Shown: positions 14,917 through 23,279, counted from the first letter of the stretch. The stretch: 28,487 nt of DNA from Clostridiales bacterium (GCA_017649745.1 JAGCGE010000028.1:1-28487), one strand, 5' to 3'. Program-made: numbers and translations. The notes: generated by a model not told the origin, from the sequence alone.

Positions 14917-15729
14917 TTATTGATTATTGACCTTTTTTTCGAATAACATACCAAGAGTCCTCATGACACCGTTCTCGTCATTGGTATATTCGCAGATGTG
15001 TCTAGCCTGCTCTTTAAGGAGCGGATGCGCATTCTTCATAGCGAAACTGTGCTTACATGACTTAAGGAGCGACTCGTCATTAAGATAATCTCCGAAGGCT
15101 GCACTGTTTTCGAAAAGGATGCCGAGGTCTTCTCTTATTATCCTCATTGCTTCTCCCTTGCTGACTGTCTTGTTCGCGATGTCGATCCAGCAGTTGCCTG
15201 AAAGAAGATAGTCGAGGCGATCGTTTATCGGGGTTATCTCATTGTAGTAATCGTTGGCTCTGTAGCCTTCGACAAATATAGCGATTTTCAGGATATCATC
15301 GTCGATGCCGTCAAAGCTGTCGACGAAATCGAGTCTCTTGTAGTACTTGTAGGAATTCTCGTAGCAGTCTTTCGAAGCGGTCTTAAGCATATAGGCAGAC
15401 TTCACCCCGCAAAGGATCAATGAGCAGACTGACGGATCAGAAAACTCTTCAACGCAAGCTCTCACATCTTCAGGGAGCATCGTGTCCTTATGAAGGACAT
15501 TGCCGTTCCTGATCACGAGGCCGCCGTTCTCTGCTATAAAGATGAGCTTGTCCTTACATTTCGGGAAAAGGTCCTCTATGTTATAGTACTGCCTGCCGCT
15601 CGCGATAACAAATGAGACATCGTCAAGGCCGCATACCAGATCCTCAAATCCTTCAGGAACATTCTTGTCTGAATCAAGAAGCGTTCCATCAAGATCTGTC
15701 GCGATAAGTTCTATATTATCTTCGATCAT
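14917..15729 (-). CDS. HAD-superfamily Cof-type phosphatase
   Basis: This is a haloacid dehalogenase-like hydrolase of the Cof/YbjI class, which dephosphorylates small sugar or nucleotide phosphates. The catalytic DxD is D12-L-D14 in ATDLDGTLLDSD; motif II lies in FVIASGR; motif IV reads FGDYLNDESLL where GDNxND is usual. The cap is of the C2 type by length (270 aa). The ATG follows the flavodoxin stop directly with no gap, so the two are translated together. GGAA is the only weak ribosome site. The substrate is not known, and the replaced Asn in motif IV is mild. Confidence 0.88.
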   Translation of the reverse strand: MIEDNIELIATDLDGTLLDSDKNVPEGFEDLVCGLDDVSFVIASGRQYYNIEDLFPKCKDKLIFIAENGGLVIRNGNVLHKDTMLPEDVRACVEEFSDPSVCSLILCGVKSAYMLKTASKDCYENSYKYYKRLDFVDSFDGIDDDILKIAIFVEGYRANDYYNEITPINDRLDYLLSGNCWIDIANKTVSKGEAMRIIREDLGILFENSAAFGDYLNDESLLKSCKHSFAMKNAHPLLKEQARHICEYTNDENGVMRTLGMLFEKKVNNQ

Positions 15730-16230
15730 TTATTCTTTAAGTTCCTTGTCTGAATGTGTCAAGATGTCTCTCGTGAAACGTCCGATCCTGTCTTCGTTAT
15801 TATCGGCACCCTTACCAACCCTGTCAGAAAGGGAAACATCATAGCGAATATTCGGAAACTTCTTACGAAGCGTCTTAACACATGATTTATTATTGCCGCT
15901 CGCGCTTAATGTGAAAGCAGCCGTGACCTTCTCTTTAAACTGTGTTGGTTTAAAAAAATTCATGAGATACGGATTAGGTCTTCCCGCCCATACAGGTGTT
16001 CCAAGGATCAGTTCATCATATGTGGAAAGATTGGTCTCAACAGGAAGGACAGCGCTTCCGAAACCGAGCAAAGCCTTACCGCCACCAGCCATCATCTTAG
16101 CGGGACCGAATTCAGGAATCTCCTTAACCGGCTTTATCTCAACAAGATCTGCCTCAAGGATCCCTGCTATCTTCTCTGCAGCTTCGCGGGTATTTCCCTC
16201 GAAAGAGTAGAACACTATCGCTCTTCTCAT
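15730..16230 (-). CDS. Flavodoxin-family protein
   Basis: The 166-residue protein has a flavodoxin-type FMN phosphate loop near the N-terminus (YSFEGNTREAAEKIA, residues 8-22) and a second FMN-contact loop, GTPVWAGRPNP. It is therefore a redox protein or NAD(P)H-dependent FMN reductase-like enzyme. The later segment, with FTLSASGNNKS, fits the third FMN loop. It starts the unit with the HAD gene and possibly purF. A TATAAT on minus at 16268-16273 is the likely -10. The ribosome site GGATGG is weak. A partner is not shown by context. Confidence 0.85.
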   Translation of the reverse strand: MRRAIVFYSFEGNTREAAEKIAGILEADLVEIKPVKEIPEFGPAKMMAGGGKALLGFGSAVLPVETNLSTYDELILGTPVWAGRPNPYLMNFFKPTQFKEKVTAAFTLSASGNNKSCVKTLRKKFPNIRYDVSLSDRVGKGADNNEDRIGRFTRDILTHSDKELKE

Positions 16231-16267
16231 AGATCACAAACCATCCATCTGAAACATTTCTATTTCA

Positions 16268-16273
16268 ATTATA
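16268..16273 (-). promoter_or_regulatory. Probable -10 box for the flavodoxin/HAD unit
   Basis: A perfect TATAAT on minus lies 37 bases before the start codon. TTGAGC is 20 bases further upstream, a poor spacing for a -35. It is located between the DUF2130 stop and this gene. Confidence 0.45.
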
Positions 16274-16308
16274 CCGAAAATAACCGAAAAAGCGCTCAAA
16301 CTTTCTTG

Positions 16309-17595
16309 TTAGTTATCTGACTCGCCGTTCTGCTCCTTAAGCGCGTCAAACTTCGCCTTCATAGTCGGATTGTTCTTTGTAAGACGCTTGATCGAAAGAT
16401 CCTGAGCCTTGTCATTAGCAAGTCTAAGATTATATTGCGATGACTGAAGATCAGCCTTGGTCTTCTCAAGTTTCTTGATCGTATCATCGATATCCTTGAT
16501 CGCGTCAGCGAACTTATCACAAGCCCTGATATAATTCTTGCCAAACTTATCCTTAAAGTCGTTCATCGAATTCTCGAAATTCGTGATATCGATATTCTGA
16601 TTTCTTACAACTGCGAGTTCTCTTCTTGCTTCAAGCGACTTAAGGGCCGCATTACGAAGGATGGTTATCATCGAGATAAAACACTGAGGTCTTACGACGT
16701 ACATCTTGTCATACTCGTAGGAAACATCCGTGATTCCCTGGTAGACAGTGCTATCAGCTTCGAGCAAAGAAACGAGGACTGCATATTCACACTTCTTCTC
16801 ATTCCTGTCCTTATCAAGTTCCTTGAAAAAATCCCTGTTCAGATGCTTCTTCTCGGTAGTATCCATCTCGTTCTTCATCTCGAACATGATAGACAACAGT
16901 TCGAATCCGCTCTCATCGAATTCACGATAGATGAAATCGCCCTTTGAACCTGATGATGCATCATTATCTTTTCCGAACTGCGCATTAGGGAATGCTGCAA
17001 GCCTTATCTTGTTAAACTCATCAAAACAATACTGTTCCAAAGATTCACCGATCATCTTCGTTGACATCTTCGTCTTGAGATCTTTATAGTAATCGATCGC
17101 TTCATCTTTCTGTTTCAGTTCATTCTGATGAGCTTCGATCATATTCTTCGTCCTTAGCTCAAAGCTTTGTCTGTCGAGTTCGATCTTATTTGTAAGTTCG
17201 TTTATCTTGTTATCTTTCTCGCTCGTAGCCTCTCTTATCCTGGAATCGGCATTCGTCTTATCGATCTCCATCTGAGACTTGAGCTTAATTATCTCATTGT
17301 CCTTCTCTGAAAGAAGCTTCTTACCTTCTACTTCGGCATCTCTAACTGCTGCTTCTTTCTCCACATTGGCGATAGCGAGCTTCTCGCGAAGTTCGGCAAT
17401 GATCTTGTCCTTATCTGCTTCGATCTTGGCAACAGCAAGATTAACGGCACTCTCCTTCTCCTCTTTAAGTCTGGCATTATTCTGCTCAACTTCCTTGGAG
17501 AATTCCTTATCTCTTACCTGCTTAACAATAGCAGCATAACCTGATTCGTCTACCTGGAAAACTTCGCCGCATTTTGGACACTTGATCTCTTGCAT
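16309..17595 (-). CDS. DUF2130 protein (zinc-ribbon, coiled coil, nuclease-like domain)
   Basis: The 428-residue protein starts with a short zinc-binding motif, CPKCGEVF (residues 5-12), of which only two Cys are visible. A long coiled coil follows (about 25-170), rich in Glu/Lys/Asp. The DUF2130 domain (about 175-330) comes next, with KGDFIYRE and FEMKNEMD, a PD-(D/E)XK-like arrangement, then AVLVSLLEADS and YVVRPQCFI. The end is again helical. This architecture recalls RmuC elsewhere in the window. The AGAGGTG ribosome site precedes the ATG. It stands alone between the ACT-MBL and flavodoxin genes. The function is not established; a nucleic-acid role is an inference from the fold. Confidence 0.88.
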   Translation of the reverse strand: MQEIKCPKCGEVFQVDESGYAAIVKQVRDKEFSKEVEQNNARLKEEKESAVNLAVAKIEADKDKIIAELREKLAIANVEKEAAVRDAEVEGKKLLSEKDNEIIKLKSQMEIDKTNADSRIREATSEKDNKINELTNKIELDRQSFELRTKNMIEAHQNELKQKDEAIDYYKDLKTKMSTKMIGESLEQYCFDEFNKIRLAAFPNAQFGKDNDASSGSKGDFIYREFDESGFELLSIMFEMKNEMDTTEKKHLNRDFFKELDKDRNEKKCEYAVLVSLLEADSTVYQGITDVSYEYDKMYVVRPQCFISMITILRNAALKSLEARRELAVVRNQNIDITNFENSMNDFKDKFGKNYIRACDKFADAIKDIDDTIKKLEKTKADLQSSQYNLRLANDKAQDLSIKRLTKNNPTMKAKFDALKEQNGESDN

Positions 17596-17689
17596 ACTGT
17601 CACCTCTTATATCGCAAAATCATTGATTCGATTTTACCACAATAATCCATGCCGACATCATAAGAGGGACAGTGAGAACAATGAGTTTT

Positions 17690-19129
17690 TTATTCCAATC
17701 TAAGGTTATATTCCTTAACAGAACCGTGAGCTCCGAATATCTTCCACTCGCCTGCTCCAAGCCTTTGGAGGATGTTACGTCTCTCCTCCGCGCAAAGTTC
17801 CGGATCAGTATCAACTGAGGTCATAAGAACAGGCGCATATCTGTTATATTCAGCCTGCTCACGTGTCATGCCATGAACATTAACATAGATATCTCCCGTA
17901 AATGCAATGTGATTAGCGTAATCGATAAGGACCGTCTCTCCCTGGAGATGTCCGCCTTTTCCATGATAGACCTCGAAATGAAGTTCGCCCACATCGAAAA
18001 AACCGACCTGTTCTATAGGTTCATTCTGATTACCGTTGTCATCCCACAGTGCATTGATCTTAGCAGGGTCAGTCGGCTGATAATATGTCAGTGCCTTACA
18101 GATCCTGACATATGGTCTATGCAAAGAATTCTTCTCGCGGTAACCTCTCTCGCCACGGAATTCAGCCTCCAGACTGTCACGTGTCTTACGGCTACAGATG
18201 ACCTCATCGAAAAGCGGCAACAGACCGCAGTGGTCCATGTCTGCATGGGTTACGTAGATGCGCTTTTTTATGGAATCATATTCAGGGATGACAGAACGGA
18301 AAAGAGTCGTCATCTCATCTTTGTAAAGAGCATAGCCGGAATCTACGAACAATACTTCTTCACCGCTTCTGATTATCGCAGTATTACTTCCGCATGCCGG
18401 TTCGATCAGGGTTATCATCGTGTTATCCGTGATCTTATGTTCAGTGATCCTCGGTTTAAATGCATCGCCTCTGGCTTCCGAAAGAAGTTCCGCAAAACGG
18501 CTAATGTTTTCGAATGTCTTAAAAGGAGATAATCCCCTCTCGTCTAGCATCTGCATGATACGATTGGAATTGACCAGAAGAAGATCTCTGTTGGACTCAG
18601 GAAGATCTGCGAACTCCATAAGACCTGATACAAATGACTGATAGAATATGCTGTTGTCATATACGTGTTCGGACTGATTATACTCAAGGATCCTGACAGG
18701 ACAAAGTTCCTTAGCCTTGGTTATAAATTCATTGAATGCTTTCTCATCTTCAACGAAAAGACCCATCTTAAAAGCCTGATAAGATGAACCGTTCTCCTTG
18801 GAACTTATATATGAGATATTCAGGTTGTAACTGTTGATCAGACGAAGGATATTAGTTACACTTCCCGGAATATCACGGAGCATGAATTCGATAAGTACGA
18901 TACTTCTCTCATCCTTATCCGTCTGAAGATAACCTATCTCCTCAAGATCCTTATTGGCTCTCTCGAGCTGCTCAGGCTCTCCTTCGGCATCGATAAAGAG
19001 AGTATGAGAATCAACAGCTTTATTGTAGCTTACGCGCGTAATATTGATCCCGAGAGAAGCGAAACATTCGCTTGCTTTAAGGAAGGCGCCGATGTGGTCA
19101 GGCATAGTTGTTATATATGTCTTCTTCAT
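17690..19129 (-). CDS. Two-ACT-domain plus metallo-beta-lactamase-fold protein
   Basis: The 479-residue protein joins two ACT domains (about residues 3-70 and 76-143), which usually bind amino acids or other small effectors, to a linker and an MBL-fold hydrolase (about 230-479). The metal ligands are H295-x-D297-x-D299-H300, H394, D413 and H468. The second His of HxHxDH is Asp, giving a ligand set like flavodiiron proteins (HxExD, with H-x18-D spacing). Small-molecule control of an oxidative or hydrolytic reaction is possible. The ATG at 19129 is preferred because GGAG lies nine bases upstream; an upstream in-frame Met at 19174 would start inside the hairpin. The ribosome site sits in the 3' arm of that hairpin. 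Confidence 0.85.
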   Translation of the reverse strand: MKKTYITTMPDHIGAFLKASECFASLGINITRVSYNKAVDSHTLFIDAEGEPEQLERANKDLEEIGYLQTDKDERSIVLIEFMLRDIPGSVTNILRLINSYNLNISYISSKENGSSYQAFKMGLFVEDEKAFNEFITKAKELCPVRILEYNQSEHVYDNSIFYQSFVSGLMEFADLPESNRDLLLVNSNRIMQMLDERGLSPFKTFENISRFAELLSEARGDAFKPRITEHKITDNTMITLIEPACGSNTAIIRSGEEVLFVDSGYALYKDEMTTLFRSVIPEYDSIKKRIYVTHADMDHCGLLPLFDEVICSRKTRDSLEAEFRGERGYREKNSLHRPYVRICKALTYYQPTDPAKINALWDDNGNQNEPIEQVGFFDVGELHFEVYHGKGGHLQGETVLIDYANHIAFTGDIYVNVHGMTREQAEYNRYAPVLMTSVDTDPELCAEERRNILQRLGAGEWKIFGAHGSVKEYNLRLE

Positions 19130-19169
19130 AAAAAATATCTCCGACTCTCTTAGATTTGTCGGAGATATT
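19130..19169 (-). terminator. Hairpin with T-tail overlapping a ribosome binding site
   Basis: The arms 19134-19145 and 19158-19169 pair perfectly (12 bp) around a 12-base loop. On minus the stem runs into six Ts that end just before the ACT-MBL start codon. It is a good terminator for the upstream GGDEF gene, but the GGAG ribosome site of the next gene lies in its 3' arm (19139-19142). It might instead act as an attenuator or translational switch. Confidence 0.75.
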
Positions 19170-19227
19170 ATCACGAATACATATCCTATACTATGACGAT
19201 TAACGCTTTATTCTTAACCATTTCATA

Positions 19228-20616
19228 CTATCTGTATTTTCTCTCAGGATATTTCTTGTAGTAGGCTTCCTTATCTTTATACATACGTTCGTCAGCAACA
19301 CGCATTGCTGTTCTGATGTCATCACACTCATCAACTATAAATGTTCCGACGGCAAAATGAACGTTATCTCTTTCTGCCTTCTCTTCAAGTTTCTCGATCC
19401 TTTTCTTCAATTCATCTTCACCCATATCCTGAGCAAGGATCATGAATTCATCTCCGCCTGCACGATATACATCAGATTCGAAGAATACTCCGTTTAATAT
19501 ATTGGCAGCTGTTTTAAGGTAGTTATCACCTTCACCGTGACCGCTCTCATCGTTTACTCTCTTAAGGCCATTAAGATCTGCGAAGATGACCGCATATGGA
19601 GTCTTAAGTCTGCTCTTACCAACGATTATGTCACTTACCATATTATTCATCGCATTACGATTCTTGGTCTTGGTAAGCATATCCATGGTACTCATGACTT
19701 CAAGTCTGTTAAGGAGCTGGTAGTTAGCTATCTCAGAAGCTATGAAGAATGTCGTAAGTTCAAGCGTTTCCTTGATCTTAACTGTATTGTCAGTATTGAA
19801 GTTCAGCGCCCAGATATATCCTAATGTTCTTCCGTTATATGAAAGTGGGAATAATACAACATTGTAGACCTTAGCATCTACAAGTGATTCATACCATACA
19901 GGATTAGTCGACTTAAGCCAATCCATATCATTCTGATCCTTAAGGATGATACAGGTGCTGTCTCCTATGGTGTCTTTCCAAGTACCGGTGATATCATAAA
20001 AATTCTCGTCGAGATAATTATCTATCGGAAGCAGAACGCTGTCTTTGTTTAATGATTCTGCAAAATTCTCACAGATCCTGTTATTGTGATCGACAAGCAA
20101 GATACAACATTGATCCGATTCACATATCTTTCTAATATCATCAACAACTTCACCTATTGCTGCACGGATGTTAGTCGAGCCACGAAGCTTGATGCATGTC
20201 TGAAGAACAACAGAAGAAGTATCAGCGGATACACTGGCCTGCTGCTCGGAATCTGCTTTAAAGGTTACATCATATGTGTAAAGACAATAACCTTTGTCCT
20301 CTTCATCAGATTCAAGCGGCAAAAGGAACATATTGAGCCAAAGTCCCATCTGCGGAAGCTGCACATAAGTGTGGAGAGGCTGTCCCAAGATAGCGCTTCT
20401 GTAACAGAAGTCCTCGAAATTCCTGTTCTCCGGAAAATACTCTGCATATGGAGAGTTAGGAATGAACTCTCGATTCATAGTTCTCAGCATATCTTCACAA
20501 TGAGCTTGGTTGCCTGCTACTATCCTGATATTTCCGTATCTGTCATCCGAGAGCTTATCTACGGACATGATACATGCTTTTGACTTATAAGCGGACAATA
20601 ACGAATCGAAATCCAT
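19228..20616 (-). CDS. GGDEF protein with GAF-like sensor region (probable diguanylate cyclase)
   Basis: The C-terminal GGDEF domain (about residues 295-455) has an intact AGGDEF active loop (DNA 19444-19458) and DLNGLKRVND, so c-di-GMP synthesis is likely. The N-terminal 280 residues hold a PAS-like stretch and a GAF-like region (about 145-290) with no membrane helix, so the sensor is cytoplasmic. The product-inhibition site upstream of GGDEF reads FESD instead of RxxD, so feedback inhibition is probably absent. GAGGAGA precedes the ATG. It is followed 59 bases downstream by the hairpin at 19130-19169. The signal sensed is not apparent. Confidence 0.86.
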   Translation of the reverse strand: MDFDSLLSAYKSKACIMSVDKLSDDRYGNIRIVAGNQAHCEDMLRTMNREFIPNSPYAEYFPENRNFEDFCYRSAILGQPLHTYVQLPQMGLWLNMFLLPLESDEEDKGYCLYTYDVTFKADSEQQASVSADTSSVVLQTCIKLRGSTNIRAAIGEVVDDIRKICESDQCCILLVDHNNRICENFAESLNKDSVLLPIDNYLDENFYDITGTWKDTIGDSTCIILKDQNDMDWLKSTNPVWYESLVDAKVYNVVLFPLSYNGRTLGYIWALNFNTDNTVKIKETLELTTFFIASEIANYQLLNRLEVMSTMDMLTKTKNRNAMNNMVSDIIVGKSRLKTPYAVIFADLNGLKRVNDESGHGEGDNYLKTAANILNGVFFESDVYRAGGDEFMILAQDMGEDELKKRIEKLEEKAERDNVHFAVGTFIVDECDDIRTAMRVADERMYKDKEAYYKKYPERKYR

Positions 20617-20740
20617 GGTAATTCTCCTCTCAAAATACGTACCATCTAACGATACTAGAATATCAAATTTTTGTTACTATTTCCAACAAAAACTCCTATT
20701 TTTCGTTAATTTTCTTTGAACTGACAGACACAATTCTTTC

Positions 20741-21331
20741 TCAATAATTCTCGAAAACAGCAACCTTACAAGCCATCCTTCCTTCACATACGTGATACCT
20801 CACATTTTTGATCCCCAACTGTTCGAAAAATTGCTCATACGAACTGTCGTCAAAATGCCTTCTAAATCCTGCTCCTGCCTTATTAAACAACTTCGCTGCA
20901 AGCCTTTCTCCATAATGGATATATGTCGGAATGATTATTGTTCCGCCAGGCTTAACGACACGACGAAGCTCATCTACTGCTTTCTTAGGATCATCCAGGA
21001 GATGGATCACATTTGCCGCCATTGCTTTATCGAATGAATCATCAGAATATTTAAGAGCTGTTATATCACCTTCCTCGATAAGTACATTATCCATTCCCCT
21101 GCATTTTTTCCTTATCTCATCGAGCATTCCTTCCGAGAGATCAGTCGCGGTCAATCGCTCAACATTAGGAGCCATCTTAACACTGAACATTCCTGTTCCG
21201 CATGCACATTCCAATACCGAATCATCCTTATCCATCAGTGATGCGACATAGTCTGTTGCTGCTACGTTAGCTTTCTTGTTATATATTGTTTCAACCAGAT
21301 CATAAACTCCTGCTATCCTACTCCAAAACAT
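20741..21331 (-). CDS. Class I SAM-dependent methyltransferase
   Basis: The 196-residue protein is a small Rossmann-fold methyltransferase of the UbiE/Methyltransf_11 type. Motif I reads VLECACGTGMF (residues 39-49), followed by acidic residue D60 in LTATDLSEG, then DKAMAANVIHLLDDP and VVKPGGTIII. The substrate is unknown. AAAGGAGA lies before the ATG. The promoter TTGACA-16-TAACAT (21382-21409) and two tandem palindromes directly upstream suggest tight control by a TetR- or MarR-type repressor not in the window. Such methyltransferases often detoxify or modify small molecules. Confidence 0.9.
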   Translation of the reverse strand: MFWSRIAGVYDLVETIYNKKANVAATDYVASLMDKDDSVLECACGTGMFSVKMAPNVERLTATDLSEGMLDEIRKKCRGMDNVLIEEGDITALKYSDDSFDKAMAANVIHLLDDPKKAVDELRRVVKPGGTIIIPTYIHYGERLAAKLFNKAGAGFRRHFDDSSYEQFFEQLGIKNVRYHVCEGRMACKVAVFENY

Positions 21332-21348
21332 TTTCGCCGTCTCCTTTG

Positions 21349-21366
21349 TATGAATGTTTATTCATA
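21349..21366. promoter_or_regulatory. Palindromic operator site O1 (18 bp)
   Basis: This is a perfect inverted repeat TATGAAT-N4-ATTCATA. It lies between the transcription start and the ribosome site of the methyltransferase gene. Its centre is 16 bases from O2. Confidence 0.65.
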
Positions 21367-21382
21367 TGAATTTATATTCATA
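21365..21382. promoter_or_regulatory. Palindromic operator site O2 (18 bp)
   Basis: It has the same architecture and arms as O1, sharing two bases with it, and touches the last base of the -10 box. Binding here would block the promoter, as expected for a TetR- or MarR-family repressor. Confidence 0.7.
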
Positions 21383-21409
21383 TGTTATCACGGTTACTTG
21401 TTTTGTCAA
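21382..21409 (-). promoter_or_regulatory. Promoter of the methyltransferase gene
   Basis: On minus the -35 is a perfect TTGACA (21404-21409) and the -10 is TAACAT (21382-21387) with a 16-base spacer. The -35 lies only a few bases after the T-run of the aldo/keto reductase terminator. Confidence 0.65.
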
Positions 21410-21443
21410 TAAAAAAGATGATGCTCTTGCGAACATCATCTTT
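21410..21443 (-). terminator. Rho-independent terminator after the aldo/keto reductase
   Basis: AAAGATGATG (21414-21423) and CATCATCTTT (21434-21443) pair perfectly around a ten-base loop. On minus the stem is followed by six Ts. Confidence 0.85.
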
Positions 21444-21464
21444 AAGTTATCGATCAATAAGATA

Positions 21465-22316
21465 TCAGAACGGTACTGTATCAGGATCTGCAGAAAGACC
21501 AACACAACCTGTAAGACCGGCAATCAGCTGAACATCTTTTTCCTCAAGTTCGAAGTCAAATACCTTAAGATTATCCTCGATCCTTGATGGAGTTACTGAC
21601 TTAGGAAGCGGGAGATATCCTCTCTGGAGGCTCCAGCGGATACAGATCTGCGCGATGCTCTTTCCGTACTTCGCAGCGATCTCTTTCATCTCAGGTACTT
21701 CGAATATCTTACCTGTACCGAGAGGACTATATGCTTCAAGGATCATGCCCTTGGATCTGCTGTAATCAACAACTTCATCCTGTGTCTCACCAGGACAGAG
21801 CCTGATCTGATTGACCATCGGCGGGATTTCCGCAACCTCAAGGAGTGCATCGATATGATGAGGTCTAAAGTTACTGATACCTATCGCGCGAACCTTACCT
21901 GCTTTATAAAGTTCTTCCATCGCCTTCCATGTCTCTGCATTAGCAGCCTGCCATCTGTCTCTGAACGGAGCAGGATTAGGCCAGTGGATAAGGAGGAGAT
22001 CTAAATAAGAAGTATCGATCTTTTTCAAAGATTCTTCAACGGAACTCATTACAAGATCATAGCTGTGACAGCTGTTCCATATCTTAGTCGTGATAAACAG
22101 TTCTTCTCTATTTGCTCCACACCTGCGGATCGCTTCACCGACGCAGTCCTCATTCTGATATGCCTGCGCAGTATCTATGTGCTTGTACCCTGCGTTGATC
22201 GCACTCACTACAGAATTCACACCGACTTCACCGTCCGGAGTCTGCCACATTCCGAATCCGATACAAGGGATCTCTACACCGTTCGAGAGCTTATAAGTAC
22301 TTGTCTGATCTGTCAT
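21465..22316 (-). CDS. Aldo/keto reductase
   Basis: This is an NAD(P)H-dependent carbonyl reductase of the AKR superfamily. The catalytic tetrad is complete: D48, Y53 (HIDTAQAYQNE), K78 (FITTKIW) and H111 (LLIHWPNP). The later GISNF and the C-terminal SVTPSRIEDNLKVFDFEL cofactor region are typical. The 283-residue length is usual. AAGGAGG precedes the ATG. It appears to be transcribed alone, ending at the terminator at 21410-21443. The natural substrate is unknown; homologues act on 2,5-diketogluconate or methylglyoxal-type carbonyls. Confidence 0.94.
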   Translation of the reverse strand: MTDQTSTYKLSNGVEIPCIGFGMWQTPDGEVGVNSVVSAINAGYKHIDTAQAYQNEDCVGEAIRRCGANREELFITTKIWNSCHSYDLVMSSVEESLKKIDTSYLDLLLIHWPNPAPFRDRWQAANAETWKAMEELYKAGKVRAIGISNFRPHHIDALLEVAEIPPMVNQIRLCPGETQDEVVDYSRSKGMILEAYSPLGTGKIFEVPEMKEIAAKYGKSIAQICIRWSLQRGYLPLPKSVTPSRIEDNLKVFDFELEEKDVQLIAGLTGCVGLSADPDTVPF

Positions 22317-22404
22317 ACTTTAATATCCTCCTTCGAAAAGATTAATATACTCAGATTTTAATCGATAATGTCTGAAGATTGATACTATATTTTGAAGTTA
22401 TTTA

Positions 22405-22423
22405 ACAGATACAGATAACAGAT
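22405..22423. repeat. Three direct ACAGAT repeats
   Basis: ACAGAT occurs at 22405-22410, 22411-22416 and 22418-22423 in the gap between the lipoprotein stop and the aldo/keto reductase. It may be a regulator site or chance. The gap (22317-22430) otherwise holds only the reductase ribosome site. Confidence 0.35.
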
Positions 22424-22430
22424 TTTCTAT

Positions 22431-23264
22431 CTACGTCTCATCAGGAACAAATACCAGAAGATCATCTTCGATCGCGATAGTTCCCGTTGTCTCTACTATC
22501 GGATCACCGTAACCATAAGGACCGCTCTCGACAACAACTAAATGACCATCCTTAACGCATCTTATGCCGTAGCTGTAGTTATATCCGTCAAGGCAGTAAC
22601 TCTTATGCGCTATTGGATCATAAACTGTACAAATGGTCCTCACCATTCCGCTTCCGGTCATAAAACATTCGCACAAATCCCAGTTGCCGTCGCCTGTTAC
22701 ATCACAAAGAATGTAATCCGGATCCATGAACGATGTGTCGTACATTCCTTTGTTGCGATTATCATAATATTCCTGCTCAACTGAGAGATCTATCGACCTT
22801 CCTGTTTCCTTAAAATATGTTGCACTGAGATTTCCTTTCGAAGGCTCCTCATAAGAAGAGGAATTATGATTACAATGAACATATATCCACTGTCCTGAGA
22901 AGACCTCAACCTGTCCTTCATTAATGACATTCGGATTCCTGTATTTCAAAACACCATAATCTTCTTCTGTTATCTCATCGTTAGATACATAAATTTCCCA
23001 CTTATCTTCGGTATCATTTTTGAGGTTGAAGTAAAGAGATACCATAGTCCTTTCAGTGTCAGGATCAACTGCTCCATTATACTGGAACTGGAATCTGTAA
23101 TATCCCGTATCGAAAACATCCTCACCTGTAATCTCGCATGCCTGGATCTCACATGGTTCATCCGTAACGGTATTATCTGTTATCTTTTTGTCTTTTCGAG
23201 AGGTACAACCAAAAGAAGCCATTGCAAAGATCACGACAAGCAATGTGCAGATGATTTTACGCAT
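22431..23264 (-). CDS. Lipoprotein of unknown function
   Basis: A lipid-anchored surface protein is shown by the Lys/Arg start, the hydrophobic stretch and the lipobox ASFGC (Cys20), with a Lys/Asp-rich linker following. The 277-residue protein has a beta-rich N-terminal half and a DVTGDGNWDL stretch in the second half. This resembles calcium-binding FG-GAP/EF-hand-like loops, seen in VCBS-type repeats. No enzyme motif is visible. GGGAGGA lies before the ATG. Just upstream is the terminator of the neighbouring membrane protein gene (23281-23319), so it needs its own promoter, which I did not find. A binding or sensing role is possible. Confidence 0.8.
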   Translation of the reverse strand: MRKIICTLLVVIFAMASFGCTSRKDKKITDNTVTDEPCEIQACEITGEDVFDTGYYRFQFQYNGAVDPDTERTMVSLYFNLKNDTEDKWEIYVSNDEITEEDYGVLKYRNPNVINEGQVEVFSGQWIYVHCNHNSSSYEEPSKGNLSATYFKETGRSIDLSVEQEYYDNRNKGMYDTSFMDPDYILCDVTGDGNWDLCECFMTGSGMVRTICTVYDPIAHKSYCLDGYNYSYGIRCVKDGHLVVVESGPYGYGDPIVETTGTIAIEDDLLVFVPDET

Positions 23265-23279
23265 GATAATTCCTCCCGA

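Noticed and set aside
17873..18532. Plus-strand frame of 219 residues inside the ACT-MBL gene
   Set aside because: It has no domain pattern or ribosome site, and the minus-strand gene has clear metal-site motifs.
20668..20692. Inverted repeat TTTTTGTT...AACAAAAA as a terminator of the methyltransferase gene
   Set aside because: The stem is almost all A/T, with no GC core, and it lies about 50 bases after the stop. It could be chance or a weak operator.
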